In this document: one piece after another, positions 1 through 8,909 of the stretch | How the letters are laid out: each line of letters opens with the position of its first letter | Numbering within the stretch: the stretch's first letter is position 1 | Assembly (NCBI GenBank): GCA_020439745.1 | Contig: JAGQSC010000019.1 | Location: 62,001 to 126,000 of the forward strand | DNA: 64,000 nucleotides | Source: Acidobacteriota bacterium | Lineage (GTDB): Bacteria; Acidobacteriota; Holophagae; Acanthopleuribacterales; Acanthopleuribacteraceae | Direction: 5' to 3' | Made by a program: the position numbers and the translations under genes | The notes under the pieces: generated by a model | The model's input: only the letters and a program-made list of their open reading frames with translations | What the model was told of the DNA's origin: nothing | The model's database searches: none

Positions 1-317
1 TTGATGGGCCTGTGACGCTTCAGCAGAAAGCAACATTGGACGATTTCTTTATGCATGAAGTTGATAGCGTTTACATCCTGAGGGGCCAGCGCATCCCTGA
101 ACTTATCGAGATCCTTTCTCAGATGGAGGGCATGTTTGTTTTCCCTTTTAACTACCGGGCGGGACACTCCCCGAAATCGGCGTTTGTGAATCCGGCCGAC
201 GACGCCCTTTTTCTCATGGTTGCCGAACCTACTGAGGCCACCTTTCTCGACCGTCCACAACGCTTTGAAATCGAAGATATGGACGACGAAGATGAACTTG
301 ACTTCAGCATGATGTGA
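1..317 (+). CDS. Unknown protein, probably partial at the window edge
   Basis: An open frame runs from the left edge to a TGA at 315-317. A GTG at 12 would give 101 residues, but the frame stays open upstream of it (DGP- precedes the GTG), so the gene may begin outside the window. The C-terminus is very acidic (a run of D and E near residues 88-97). No family is recognised. The next gene follows 6 bp after the stop, and its Shine-Dalgarno GAGGA (316-320) overlaps this stop codon, so the two are probably co-transcribed with the ligase-like gene behind them. The function is unknown; context suggests a role with the ligase-like protein. Confidence 0.6.
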   Translation, partial: DGPVTLQQKATLDDFFMHEVDSVYILRGQRIPELIEILSQMEGMFVFPFNYRAGHSPKSAFVNPADDALFLMVAEPTEATFLDRPQRFEIEDMDDEDELDFSMM

Positions 318-323
318 GGACGA

Positions 324-1037
324 ATGCGGGCCATCAATCTAACAGACCACCACCAGCGCGATACGCATGTCGCGTTTTCATCGGTTACCAAAGGCCGCGA
401 TGTATTTTTCCGGAAACAAGGTGGGGACAAGGTCTTCTCGGTCAGAGTCATCAAGAATACTTTTCAATCCAATCTAAAGCGGATCGCCAATCGTGCCATT
501 TCCGAAGAAAAGGAAATCGAGACCCTACTCATTGAAGGTGATCCGGAGATCGACTTTGACTATTCGGGAAAAACCACATCATCCACCAAGACTGTGTACG
601 TCGATGACGAGGACCGGATCGCCTACCACCTTCGATTTGTGGATGTAACCTTTGACCCGGACGGTACACTCCGCCAAGAATCTGAACATGTGACCCAACC
701 CTCAAACATAACCGTGGAAATACCGTTGGTCTGGACCAACAAATACGTACCACTCAACAAACTTGCCCGTATGCTGGCTTTCTCTAAGGTCTATCAATTG
801 CATCATGTCAATGGGTTGACTTATGACTTTCTGTTTCAGGCAGCCAGACACCTTCAAGACAAACGCTCAGCGGTGATGATTGGTGCGGGTGAAAGAGGGA
901 GGGATCCCCTTCGATTCCAGCGCGACGGACTCAATTACCGCGCGTTCCTCATGGGTACCACAGATGGCGATCGTTATCGCTTGACCTTGCATTTGAGCAA
1001 TCTGGAACTGAAGGAGTTCCAACAGCATGGACATTGA
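324..1037 (+). CDS. Unknown 237-residue protein upstream of a ligase-like gene
   Basis: The ATG at 324 is preceded by GAGGA at good spacing. The product is a soluble, mixed alpha/beta-looking protein with no signal peptide or membrane segment and no motif I recognise. Its last 11 bp overlap the start of the ligase-like gene, which is strong evidence of translational coupling and a shared role. It could be a partner subunit or a substrate-binding protein for the ligase, but nothing in the residues proves this. Confidence 0.65.
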   Translation: MRAINLTDHHQRDTHVAFSSVTKGRDVFFRKQGGDKVFSVRVIKNTFQSNLKRIANRAISEEKEIETLLIEGDPEIDFDYSGKTTSSTKTVYVDDEDRIAYHLRFVDVTFDPDGTLRQESEHVTQPSNITVEIPLVWTNKYVPLNKLARMLAFSKVYQLHHVNGLTYDFLFQAARHLQDKRSAVMIGAGERGRDPLRFQRDGLNYRAFLMGTTDGDRYRLTLHLSNLELKEFQQHGH

Positions 1038-2475
1038 TCTCAACCGAGCCGAAGTGATCCTTGGGCGTTTTGTTGAAATCCCCATCGAGGCCATTGCTTT
1101 CGATTTGTACCAAAAGGTCAAGGAATACAAACTGCGCATCGCATCAAAGTTCAAATCCATTGACCGAGCCGGGCTGGACCGAATCCAAGGCAACGAATTC
1201 TATGCGTCGGTCAAACTGGACGGAGAACATGCGCATCTCTATTTCAATGGCGATCAGGCATTGTTGATCAGGCACCGCGGTTATGCCTATGCCGGATTAC
1301 CCTGTCTGGACGAAGCTGCCGATCTGTTCAAGGCCCAGGGCATCCGATCAGCGCTGATCCCCGGCGAGCTATTTGTGAGAAAGCCTGATCTGGCGCGAAC
1401 TCGGGTCTTTGACGTGATGTCACTTACCAAGAGCCCAAAGTCCACTCATGAACTCAAAGCGCTCAGTTTTTCACCATTCGACATCCTGGAATTGGACCAC
1501 GAGACGTTCAGCGACTATCGTGAAATCCGAAAACGACTGGAGGACCTGTTCGCGTCGTCTTCCATGAAACCTCCCCCCCTCATACAAACCACTGATATTG
1601 GGGACATCGCGGCTTTCTACGAGCAATGGGTCAATCAGAACAATGCGGAAGGATTGATGATTCGATCTGACCTGACCTTTCGCTACAAACTGAAGGCACA
1701 ACACACAACTGACGCCGTGGTGATTGGTTATTCAGCGGATGACGACCTACGCATGATCACCAGCGTACTGACCGCATTAGTGAACGACGATAACACGCTC
1801 CAAGTGCTCGCGGCTGTGGACAAGGGATTTTCCGATCTCGACCGGTCACAGCTCTACGAACAACTCACCTCGATTCCTGCAGAATCACAGTTCATGGAAG
1901 TCAGTGCATTTCAAACGCCTTTTCATATGGTGAAACCTCAGATCATAATTGAGTTCAGTGCGACAGATATGGTGGCGGAAAAGAGCAATGGTCTGCCGAT
2001 TCGAAAAGCTGTTTTGGATCTACGCGAGAACACTTATCGGTTGGCGCGTTCTGCACAATTTGCGAGCCTGAGACACTGCAAGTTTGTAAGGTTTCGCCAG
2101 GATAAGACGGTCAATCCGATTGACCTGCGCACCAGTCAAATTACAGATCACATTTTTGTCGATCAATCCGAGTCCGCCCGTCAGCAAATCCAATTCCCGG
2201 AGGTTCAATTACTGAGACGAGAGGTCTATATCAAAGAAACCAAGGACAAGATTGCCGTGCGCAAAATAGTCGTATGGAAAACCGAGAAATCCGCCATGGA
2301 TCGTTCGTTTTCAGAATATGCCATGAATTACACGGACTACAGTGCTGGCCGAAAAGATCCGCTACAGCAGGAAATACGTATCAGCGATTCTCGTGAACAG
2401 ATCCTGAATATCGCGTCTGAGTTCAGAGAAGCAAACATAAAAAAGGGCTGGGTTCGATTCAAAGAACCATCATAA
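1027..2475 (+). CDS. ATP-dependent DNA/RNA ligase-like nucleotidyltransferase
   Basis: The 482-residue protein carries the motifs of the covalent nucleotidyltransferase superfamily in order: motif I KLDGE with the candidate AMP-accepting lysine K63; GELFV (motif III region) near residue 119; FDILEL (IIIa) near 155; EGLMIR (IV) near 206; and a KLK-type motif V near 220, followed by VVIGY. These are seen directly. In the family, such enzymes transfer AMP to the lysine and then seal nucleic-acid nicks or ends. The last 200 residues do not resemble any ligase tail I know, so DNA versus RNA specificity is open. It overlaps the preceding gene by 11 bp. At its 3' end it overlaps the convergent DUF493 gene by 17 bp. 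It is not the LigD or Lhr-associated ligase arrangement. Confidence 0.75.
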   Translation: MDIDLNRAEVILGRFVEIPIEAIAFDLYQKVKEYKLRIASKFKSIDRAGLDRIQGNEFYASVKLDGEHAHLYFNGDQALLIRHRGYAYAGLPCLDEAADLFKAQGIRSALIPGELFVRKPDLARTRVFDVMSLTKSPKSTHELKALSFSPFDILELDHETFSDYREIRKRLEDLFASSSMKPPPLIQTTDIGDIAAFYEQWVNQNNAEGLMIRSDLTFRYKLKAQHTTDAVVIGYSADDDLRMITSVLTALVNDDNTLQVLAAVDKGFSDLDRSQLYEQLTSIPAESQFMEVSAFQTPFHMVKPQIIIEFSATDMVAEKSNGLPIRKAVLDLRENTYRLARSAQFASLRHCKFVRFRQDKTVNPIDLRTSQITDHIFVDQSESARQQIQFPEVQLLRREVYIKETKDKIAVRKIVVWKTEKSAMDRSFSEYAMNYTDYSAGRKDPLQQEIRISDSREQILNIASEFREANIKKGWVRFKEPS

Positions 2476-2719
2476 CCTGGGGCAGGTCCTTGAGCATTTG
2501 ATAGGCTGCGTCTCGCTGGCTCGCGTCTTGCACCCATAGATTCAGATTGTAGCTGCAGTATGTCTTTTTGACGCTGCGGCGAGATAAGGCCAGTTCAAAT
2601 CGGCGACCAGAGAGTGACTGTTGAATCGCAGTACGAAGATCCTCTGGACTTCGCCCAATCACCTTGAATTTCCATGTACAGGGGTAATTAATCAATGGTT
2701 GATGATCGTCAGGATGCAC
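2459..2719 (-). CDS. DUF493 (YbeD/HP0495-like) small protein
   Basis: An 86-residue protein matching the YbeD/UPF0250 pattern: YPCTWKFKVIG near the N-terminus, a central segment ending in YNLNLWV, and the typical ending LKDLPQVMMVL. The fold in the family is a small ACT-like alpha/beta domain; the function is not established. The start is GTG at 2719, chosen because a strong Shine-Dalgarno GGAGGAG lies just upstream (2723-2729 on the minus strand). A TTG at 2695 is the only nearby alternative. The 5' end overlaps the divergent Sel1-repeat gene by 25 bp and the 3' end overlaps the ligase-like gene. Confidence 0.8.
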   Translation of the reverse strand: MHPDDHQPLINYPCTWKFKVIGRSPEDLRTAIQQSLSGRRFELALSRRSVKKTYCSYNLNLWVQDASQRDAAYQMLKDLPQVMMVL

Positions 2720-3723
2720 CGGCTCCTCCAGAAACGCATTCTAACAGTTTCCATTGGCGTATGCTGATCGGACCAGCCATCGTGATTGCCGGTGCTCTAA
2801 CACTGATGGTCTTTTTGGCATACCGAGGAAGCGAATCGACACGTCAAGAAACTTCCCACATCGTTCCTGCACAACCCGTTTCGGCTCCGATCGAGTATGT
2901 GCCTATTGTCGAGTCCCTCACACCTGAGGAGCTCTTGACGCAGGCTTACGGGCACATGCGTGGATCGGACGGATACGAAGCAAATATCGAAAAGGCGCTT
3001 CAATTATTCCAGCGAGCTGCACAGATTGGTGTTGTCGAGGCTCAGACCATGACAGGTCGCATGTACCGCTCCGGAATGGGGACGCCTATCAATCTTGATG
3101 AAGCCGTGAAATGGTTGCAGTCCGCTTCGCAACAAAACGACGCGGACGCTCAGTTCACTTTGGCAGACATGTACCTAAACGGTGAAGGTGTGGCCAAAGA
3201 CCCTGCAAAAGCGTCTTCGCTGTTTCTACAATCCGCGCAGCTAGGACACCCCAAAGCTCAAACTGTCCTGGGCCAGCTGTACGCGAAGGGAGTTGGCATT
3301 TCGCGCGATTATCAAGAGGCTATTCGTTGGACACAATCAGCGGCCCAACAAGGTGTGGCACTCGCTCAATACAATTTGGGTTGGATGCTCTACAACGGAC
3401 TCGGCACACCTGTTTCTCACGAAGAGGCTGCTGATTGGTTCGGGCGTGCAGGAGCTCAGGACCACGTAGACGCACAATGGACCTTGGGGATGATGTACTT
3501 GAAAGGTCAGGGCCGCGAACAATCGGATGAACGAGCTTTCTCATGGCTCCACAAAGCGGCACAGGCTGGCCATACACTGGCTCAAAAAGTGGTGGCAGAC
3601 CTTTACCTCAGTGGACGAGGAACCGAAGCTTCCAAAGTATCAGCCCTTAATTGGTATCGAAAGGCCGCAGAATCGGGCAACCAAGAAGCCATTTCCATGG
3701 TGATCAAGTTGGAGTCGGAATAG
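2695..3723 (+). CDS. Membrane-anchored Sel1-repeat (TPR-like) protein
   Basis: The 342-residue protein has one N-terminal membrane segment (about residues 24-43), a short linker, then about seven Sel1-like repeats from residue 80 to the end. Each repeat shows the A-x-x-x-G-x-x-Y/M-x-x-G-x-G pattern followed by A-x-x-W. Sel1 repeats are protein-binding solenoids, often in envelope or signalling assemblies, and the anchor suggests the repeats face the periplasm. The ATG at 2695 has an AGGGG site about 10 bp upstream. An ATG at 2761 would remove only the cytoplasmic tail. A perfect terminator hairpin follows the stop. The partner is unknown. Confidence 0.85.
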   Translation: MVDDRQDAPAPPETHSNSFHWRMLIGPAIVIAGALTLMVFLAYRGSESTRQETSHIVPAQPVSAPIEYVPIVESLTPEELLTQAYGHMRGSDGYEANIEKALQLFQRAAQIGVVEAQTMTGRMYRSGMGTPINLDEAVKWLQSASQQNDADAQFTLADMYLNGEGVAKDPAKASSLFLQSAQLGHPKAQTVLGQLYAKGVGISRDYQEAIRWTQSAAQQGVALAQYNLGWMLYNGLGTPVSHEEAADWFGRAGAQDHVDAQWTLGMMYLKGQGREQSDERAFSWLHKAAQAGHTLAQKVVADLYLSGRGTEASKVSALNWYRKAAESGNQEAISMVIKLESE

Positions 3724-3748
3724 GTCCATATCCGAGCGGCAACCAAAA

Positions 3749-3775
3749 GAAAAGCCCGCACTTGGCGGGCTTTTC
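3749..3775. terminator. Bidirectional intrinsic terminator
   Basis: A perfect 11-bp stem (3749-3759 with 3765-3775) closes a five-base loop. It is followed by T-rich sequence on the plus strand and, because the stem starts with A residues, also on the minus strand. It lies between the convergent Sel1-repeat gene and the IPTL-CTERM gene and can serve both. Confidence 0.9.
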
Positions 3776-3794
3776 TTTCGATACGTCTGAAAAT

Positions 3795-4475
3795 TTAAGC
3801 GCGCAAGCGGCGTTGAACGAACAACGCCAAGCCAGCAAGCAGTGCTACAAATGCGATCAATCCCCACTGACCGAGTGTTGGAATCTGCGCTCCAGCTTGA
3901 CAAGGCAGTCCGACCACTTCGAATGAGAAATCACAAACTGCGGCCGATGCCGTGTTGGTCACAACCAACACCACGTTCTGGCCAGCAGCAACTTCAAATG
4001 AAAATGGCTGTGTCACGCTTGAACCCACATCACCAAGGAAGTTAGCTCCCTGATTATTGGGGTCATAGGAGTTGAGGTAGGCACTCATATGAGCATTGGT
4101 GCCGCAAGGAGCGCCACCACCACTGTTGGGATCAAAATTGATCGTCACACACGCGGCGGCTCCGCTCGTGTTGGTGTATGTATAGGTTTCGTAATTGTAT
4201 GTGGTACCCGGGTTAAAAATGCCGGGATAAGCTTTGTTTGGACAGGCGCTGGGAATGCCGTCGCGGAAAATCCGTCCCAATTGTGTGTTGAGACCCGAAA
4301 ACGAACCCGTTACGAAACCGGCAGGCGGGCACATGCCTCCGCCGTCCGAACCGATCCCATTAAAAAAGGGCCCCGTATTTTGAACGTCCAAGCCTACATC
4401 GTTCGCAGCAACCTGCCCGAAAGATAATCCAGCCACGAAAAAAAGAGTCCCTAGCAAAGTACATAATCTCTTCAT
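3795..4475 (-). CDS. Secreted IPTL-CTERM surface protein
   Basis: From the ATG at 4475 the product is 226 residues: a signal peptide (MKRLCTLLGTLFFVAG...), a Gly/Asn/Thr-rich beta-type domain with six cysteines, and a C-terminal sorting tail (IPTLGQWGLI, then a hydrophobic stretch and RRLRA). This tail matches the IPTL-CTERM signal, which in the family is thought to be recognised by an exosortase-like enzyme; no such enzyme is in the window. The frame is open 40 codons further upstream, but that part does not look like protein, and a GGGGA/AAGGAG region precedes the ATG at 4475. The function of the domain is unknown. Confidence 0.85.
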   Translation of the reverse strand: MKRLCTLLGTLFFVAGLSFGQVAANDVGLDVQNTGPFFNGIGSDGGGMCPPAGFVTGSFSGLNTQLGRIFRDGIPSACPNKAYPGIFNPGTTYNYETYTYTNTSGAAACVTINFDPNSGGGAPCGTNAHMSAYLNSYDPNNQGANFLGDVGSSVTQPFSFEVAAGQNVVLVVTNTASAAVCDFSFEVVGLPCQAGAQIPTLGQWGLIAFVALLAGLALFVQRRLRA

Positions 4476-4597
4476 TGTGTTCCCCATCTCCTTCAAAAAA
4501 ATAGCCAATAATTCTCGAGATTCAACCTCGAGAAATTCGATGACATGGAATAATATCGGCAGTAGGATACCATTGTCGCTATCTATTATTTGCAAAA

Positions 4598-5323
4598 ATG
4601 TTGAGCATGTATCTTTTTTGGTTCGCGATCAATACCATTCAAGCTATCTTTACGGCACTTTGGACCTGCGGTTGGATCACGATCGCGCTGCTGAGTCTGC
4701 TAGTAACGGGCAAATCTCACCTGGCGCACAAATTGGCGAAACATGTTTGGGCGCCTGGCTTATTGTGGGGTGCACGAGCCAAAGTAACGGTACATGGCTT
4801 GAATCACATCCAACCGAGTACCACTTACCTTTTTGCCGCAAACCACCAATCCATTATCGATATTCCCGCCTTGATGGTGGCGTTACCCATGCCGCTCCAT
4901 TTCGTGGTGAAACAGGAGTTAGGCCGTATCCCGTTCTTGGGATGGTACATCCGAGCGATGGGTATGGTGTTGATTACCAGATCCAGGCATAAGGAAGCCG
5001 CTCGAAAACTGGATCGCGCTGACCAAGCGATGCGAGAAGGTCGATCGTTTGTTTGCTTTCCTGAAGGCACCCGAAGCCGAACTGGCTCGTTGGGACCCTT
5101 TAAACATGGTGCCTTTCAACCGGCCATCAACGCCCAGGTCCCCATCGCCCCCATCGCTATCAAGGGGTCATTACAGGTATTGCCTAGCGCTGGTTTCAGA
5201 GTCAGACCCGGCGAGATCCATGTCCACATTACGTCCCCTGTCCAAACGGGCGATGAAGCAATCACGCGAGCGCAGGTCGCAGCATTGTGTCGCGACCAAA
5301 TACAGCAGGTACTTACACTTTAA
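4598..5323 (+). CDS. plsC: 1-acyl-sn-glycerol-3-phosphate acyltransferase
   Basis: The 241-residue membrane-associated enzyme transfers an acyl group to lysophosphatidic acid to make phosphatidic acid. Seen motifs: the catalytic NHxxxxD as NHQSIID near residue 83, the acceptor-site motif FPEGTRSRTG near residue 154, and a V-P-I-A-P block near 184. One or two hydrophobic segments at the N-terminus (residues 4-40) would anchor it. Length fits PlsC. The start ATG at 4598 has no obvious Shine-Dalgarno; an ATG three codons later is possible. It is divergent from the IPTL-CTERM gene, with an AT-rich 120-bp spacer that should hold both promoters. Confidence 0.93.
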   Translation: MLSMYLFWFAINTIQAIFTALWTCGWITIALLSLLVTGKSHLAHKLAKHVWAPGLLWGARAKVTVHGLNHIQPSTTYLFAANHQSIIDIPALMVALPMPLHFVVKQELGRIPFLGWYIRAMGMVLITRSRHKEAARKLDRADQAMREGRSFVCFPEGTRSRTGSLGPFKHGAFQPAINAQVPIAPIAIKGSLQVLPSAGFRVRPGEIHVHITSPVQTGDEAITRAQVAALCRDQIQQVLTL

Positions 5324-5410
5324 TTCATGGTTGACCATTGATCCTCGACAAGTGCATTTGATAGGATGCAACGATTGCGCTTCATGCAAAAAAAAATAAG
5401 GGGAGCAACC

Positions 5411-8400
5411 ATGCGTATTTTGTATGCGGTTTTTGGTGTCTCATTGGTTTTGCCTGTCTTTTCGGGCGTGCCCACCAATACCCGCTCTTTCACCGTGGCT
5501 GATGGTCAGATCGAAGTCCAACTGTGGACCGACTCAGACGACCAGACCAACTATTACCAAATTGTTGAGAACGGGCAAGTTCTTACCACGAAACAGTCAG
5601 ACACTCGCATCAAACTGCGCTATGACTCCTTTGATCCTCTTATCTCCGGGCCGAGAAATATCGATTCCCAGTTTACAAGTCGGCCCGAGAATCAGTTGTT
5701 TGTCGTCCAGTTCCATACTCAGGCGCTGGAATCTTACCGCACGAAACTGGACAGCATGGGTGTGCAGATCTACAAGCACCTGCCCAGTCAAGCCTATGTG
5801 GTACGAATGGGCCCACACCTAGTCAACGCTGTGGCCAACCAGCCATTTGTGCGTTGGGTGGGGCCATACGAACCCGCATACCGCCTGGAAAACTTCATCA
5901 TCGATCATGCGCAACAAGCTGAGGATTACTACCCGCTTCAACGCTACAACATCATGATCTGGTCCCATGAATTGGACGTCAAGGAGCAAGTGGCGGCCAA
6001 GATTTTCAAACTGGGCGGACTGATTGACCGCGATGACGCAGGCAAATATTTAATTGAAGCCACGTTGACTCCGGAACAACTATTCGAAGTCGTTCACTTC
6101 AATGAAATCCAATTCATCGATCGTTGGAGTCCCGGCGAAGCCGACATGGATATCTCGCGCGAGATTACCGGAGTCAATTACCTGGAAACCATGACTGGAT
6201 ACACAGGTCAAGATGTACGCGGTGAGATCATCGATCTCGGATTCAATATGACCCATGTGGATTTCAATCACCACCCACTCATTGAACACACGGCCGTGAA
6301 CTCAGATTCCCATGGCGCATCATGTAGCGGCATCGTTTTCGCCGATGGTACGGGTAACCCCATGGGTCGTGGCATTCTGCCAGACGGCCAAGGCATTGTG
6401 GCGGACTGGGACGTGGTCAGCGTGGGCATGCCGCGTTATACGCACACCGGCGAATTGCCCCAAGCACCTTACAACGCCGTATTCCAAACAGCTAGCGTCG
6501 GTTCAGCCCGTACCTTCTTCTACACAACAATATCCGCAGATACCGATTCGGCGTTGTTTGATTTCGACATTCTGCACTGCCAGTCACAGAGTAATGCAGG
6601 CAACCAAGACTCACGCCCCCAGGCCTGGGCTAAGAACATTCTCTCAGGCGGTGCCGTCAATCACCAAAACACGCTGACTAAGGCAGACGATTGCTGGTGT
6701 AGCGGCGGATCCATTGGTCCTGGTCAAGACGGCCGTATCAAGCCCGACCTGTGTCACTTTTACGATGCCACCTTCACGACAACCACGGGAAGTACTACAG
6801 CCTATACTGCAAATTTTGGAGGCACCAGTGGTGCGACACCTAATATTTGCGGCAATACCGGTCTGTTTTTCCAAATGTGGTCGGAAGGCACATTTGGTAA
6901 TCCGTTCGATCCGGGTGGTTCGGTCTTTTCGAATCGACCTCACATGACCACTGCCAAAGCGGCCATGATCAACACGGCGGACCAATATGTATTCTCGGGC
7001 CAAGCCCACGACTTGACGCGGGTCCACCAAGGATGGGGCATGCCATCCCCCCGCAATCTGTATGACCAGCGCACCAACATGTTCTTCGTCGATGAGGAAG
7101 ATGTGCTGTCTAACATGCAGTCGATCAGCTACACGATCGTCGTATCTCCGGGCGAACCAGAACTCAAGGTCACCATGATCTTCGCCGATCCACCGGGCAA
7201 CCCTGCGGCCGCTGAGGCACGCATCAACAACCTTGACTTGAAAGTCACCGCGCCTGATATGACCGAATATTGGGGTAATGTCGGATTGCTTGATGGCAAT
7301 TACTCCACTGCTGGCGGAACCGCCAACAGCGTTGACACGGTTGAAAACGTATTCATCCAAAACCCCGCTTCCGGCAACTGGACAGTTGAAGTAACGGCTG
7401 CAGAATTGGTTGAAGATGGACACACCGAAACTGAAGGGGTGCTTGACGCGGACTTTGCGCTCGTCGTTTCAGGTGGTGTGTTCTTTGGATTCCGCATGAG
7501 CATGGACAATAGTATCCAGTCCGTATGCTCCCCCAACAACGCCACTTATGACGTAAACATTGATCCCGCTGCTGGATTTACAGAACCTGTGACTCTGTCC
7601 ACTTCAGGGCTGCCTGCTGGCTTAACGCCGGGCTTTTCTGTGAATCCAATCATGTCGGGAACGTCCGTACTTACACTCACGGGCACGGGCTCTGTGGCTC
7701 CGGGCAGCTACCCATTTACGGTCACCGCCATGAGTGCTTCGGTGACAGCGACACGAAATCTCATCCTCAATGTATTCGATGCGATTCCTTCCGTCCCCAC
7801 CCTACAAACACCCAGCAATGGTGCCGTCGATGTAGCTTTGCGGCCCACATTGACATGGGCAGTCGATGCAAACGCGGTGTCCTACCGCGTCCAATTGGCC
7901 AGCGACATGGGATTCACTAACATCATTGAAGACCAGGTAGTTACGACCAATAGTTATGACGTATCCACGACATTGAATTCGCTTACCACTTATTACTGGC
8001 GTGCTTTGTCTTCAAATACCTGTGGTGACTCATCCAACGCGACTGCCTTCAGTTTCACCACACTGGATCAACCCATCTATTTCACCGAGCTCTTCGGAAC
8101 CTTTGATCTTGAAAACCATACAACTGCCTTTGAGCCTGATGGAACAGGCAACTACTACACCATGTGCGGCTGGGCGTCCGCATCTTTCCCCACGGATCCG
8201 GCAGGTGGTACCAACCTTGGGCTGGGCGAAGATGCCTTCGTTGAAGTAGTACTCAACCAACCTTTCAACTTCTACGGATCTGACTACAGCTCCATTTTCG
8301 TTGGATCAAACGGATACATCACCTTCAACAGCGGAGACACCCAATGGACCGAGTCTCTGGACGCCCACTTTGGGTTCCGCCGAATCTCGGCCCATTTTGA

Positions 8401-8836
8401 TGATTACAGCCCACACCTCGCTGGCGGGGCAGTCACCGTGCGTCAACTGGCAGATCGGGTAGCCGTCACTTGGGAAAACGTAACCGGCTACAACGTAAGC
8501 AATTCCAATAACTTCCAGTTGGAACTCTTCCATGACGGCAGGATTCATATCACGCATCTGCAAATGGATGAAACCGATGGTCTGGTTGGCCTCTCCAACG
8601 GAGGCGGCACACCTGGTGACTTTATTCAGGACGATCTGTCCGCTGCGCCTATGACCTGTGAACAGGTCGCACCCTGTCCATGGGACATCACAGGCGACAC
8701 CCTGATCGATATGGACGACGTGATCGCCATGTACCCCGATTGGCACAACACACTCATGAATGACATCAATATGGACGGCGTGATCAATCTGATCGACTAC
8801 CTGTTGATCATGAACAATTTCGGGGCTTGTCCTTAA
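5411..8836 (+). CDS. Secreted subtilisin-like (S8) protease with dockerin-like C-terminus
   Basis: From the ATG at 5411 (AGGGGAGC upstream; the frame is open to 5366) the protein is 1141 residues. It has a signal peptide, then an N-terminal prodomain-like region, then a peptidase S8 core with Asp275 (EIIDLG), His301 (DSHGAS) and Ser473 (GGTSGATP). A beta-sandwich P-domain-like part follows, then a fibronectin-III-like segment (about residues 795-895) and a C-terminal module with two Asp-rich calcium-loop repeats (DITGDTLIDMDDV and DINMDGVINLIDYL) typical of type I dockerins. The triad and fold imply an extracellular endopeptidase. Dockerins bind cohesins, so attachment to a surface partner is an inference. 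Many unrelated gene shadows overlap it but lack family features. Confidence 0.9.
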   Translation: MRILYAVFGVSLVLPVFSGVPTNTRSFTVADGQIEVQLWTDSDDQTNYYQIVENGQVLTTKQSDTRIKLRYDSFDPLISGPRNIDSQFTSRPENQLFVVQFHTQALESYRTKLDSMGVQIYKHLPSQAYVVRMGPHLVNAVANQPFVRWVGPYEPAYRLENFIIDHAQQAEDYYPLQRYNIMIWSHELDVKEQVAAKIFKLGGLIDRDDAGKYLIEATLTPEQLFEVVHFNEIQFIDRWSPGEADMDISREITGVNYLETMTGYTGQDVRGEIIDLGFNMTHVDFNHHPLIEHTAVNSDSHGASCSGIVFADGTGNPMGRGILPDGQGIVADWDVVSVGMPRYTHTGELPQAPYNAVFQTASVGSARTFFYTTISADTDSALFDFDILHCQSQSNAGNQDSRPQAWAKNILSGGAVNHQNTLTKADDCWCSGGSIGPGQDGRIKPDLCHFYDATFTTTTGSTTAYTANFGGTSGATPNICGNTGLFFQMWSEGTFGNPFDPGGSVFSNRPHMTTAKAAMINTADQYVFSGQAHDLTRVHQGWGMPSPRNLYDQRTNMFFVDEEDVLSNMQSISYTIVVSPGEPELKVTMIFADPPGNPAAAEARINNLDLKVTAPDMTEYWGNVGLLDGNYSTAGGTANSVDTVENVFIQNPASGNWTVEVTAAELVEDGHTETEGVLDADFALVVSGGVFFGFRMSMDNSIQSVCSPNNATYDVNIDPAAGFTEPVTLSTSGLPAGLTPGFSVNPIMSGTSVLTLTGTGSVAPGSYPFTVTAMSASVTATRNLILNVFDAIPSVPTLQTPSNGAVDVALRPTLTWAVDANAVSYRVQLASDMGFTNIIEDQVVTTNSYDVSTTLNSLTTYYWRALSSNTCGDSSNATAFSFTTLDQPIYFTELFGTFDLENHTTAFEPDGTGNYYTMCGWASASFPTDPAGGTNLGLGEDAFVEVVLNQPFNFYGSDYSSIFVGSNGYITFNSGDTQWTESLDAHFGFRRISAHFDDYSPHLAGGAVTVRQLADRVAVTWENVTGYNVSNSNNFQLELFHDGRIHITHLQMDETDGLVGLSNGGGTPGDFIQDDLSAAPMTCEQVAPCPWDITGDTLIDMDDVIAMYPDWHNTLMNDINMDGVINLIDYLLIMNNFGACP

Positions 8837-8878
8837 CCAAAAACAGGGTGGGCTGTCCCATCCAACCACAATCAAAGG

Positions 8879-8905
8879 ACCCGGGGTTTCGGCCTCGGGT
8901 TTTCT
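8879..8905. terminator. Intrinsic terminator between convergent genes
   Basis: An 8-bp stem (8879-8886 with 8893-8900, one G-T pair) and six-base loop is followed by a T-rich run (8899-8909) on the plus strand. It ends the protease gene; the minus-strand alaX gene stops at 8910. Confidence 0.75.
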
Positions 8906-8909
8906 TTTC

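Noticed and set aside
4477-4992. 171-codon plus-strand frame overlapping plsC
   Set aside because: PlsC motifs lie in the other frame; this frame has none.
6644-7423. 259-codon minus-strand open frame inside the subtilase gene
   Set aside because: The plus-strand frame has the S8 triad and a coherent fold; the minus frame has no family feature and is a shadow.
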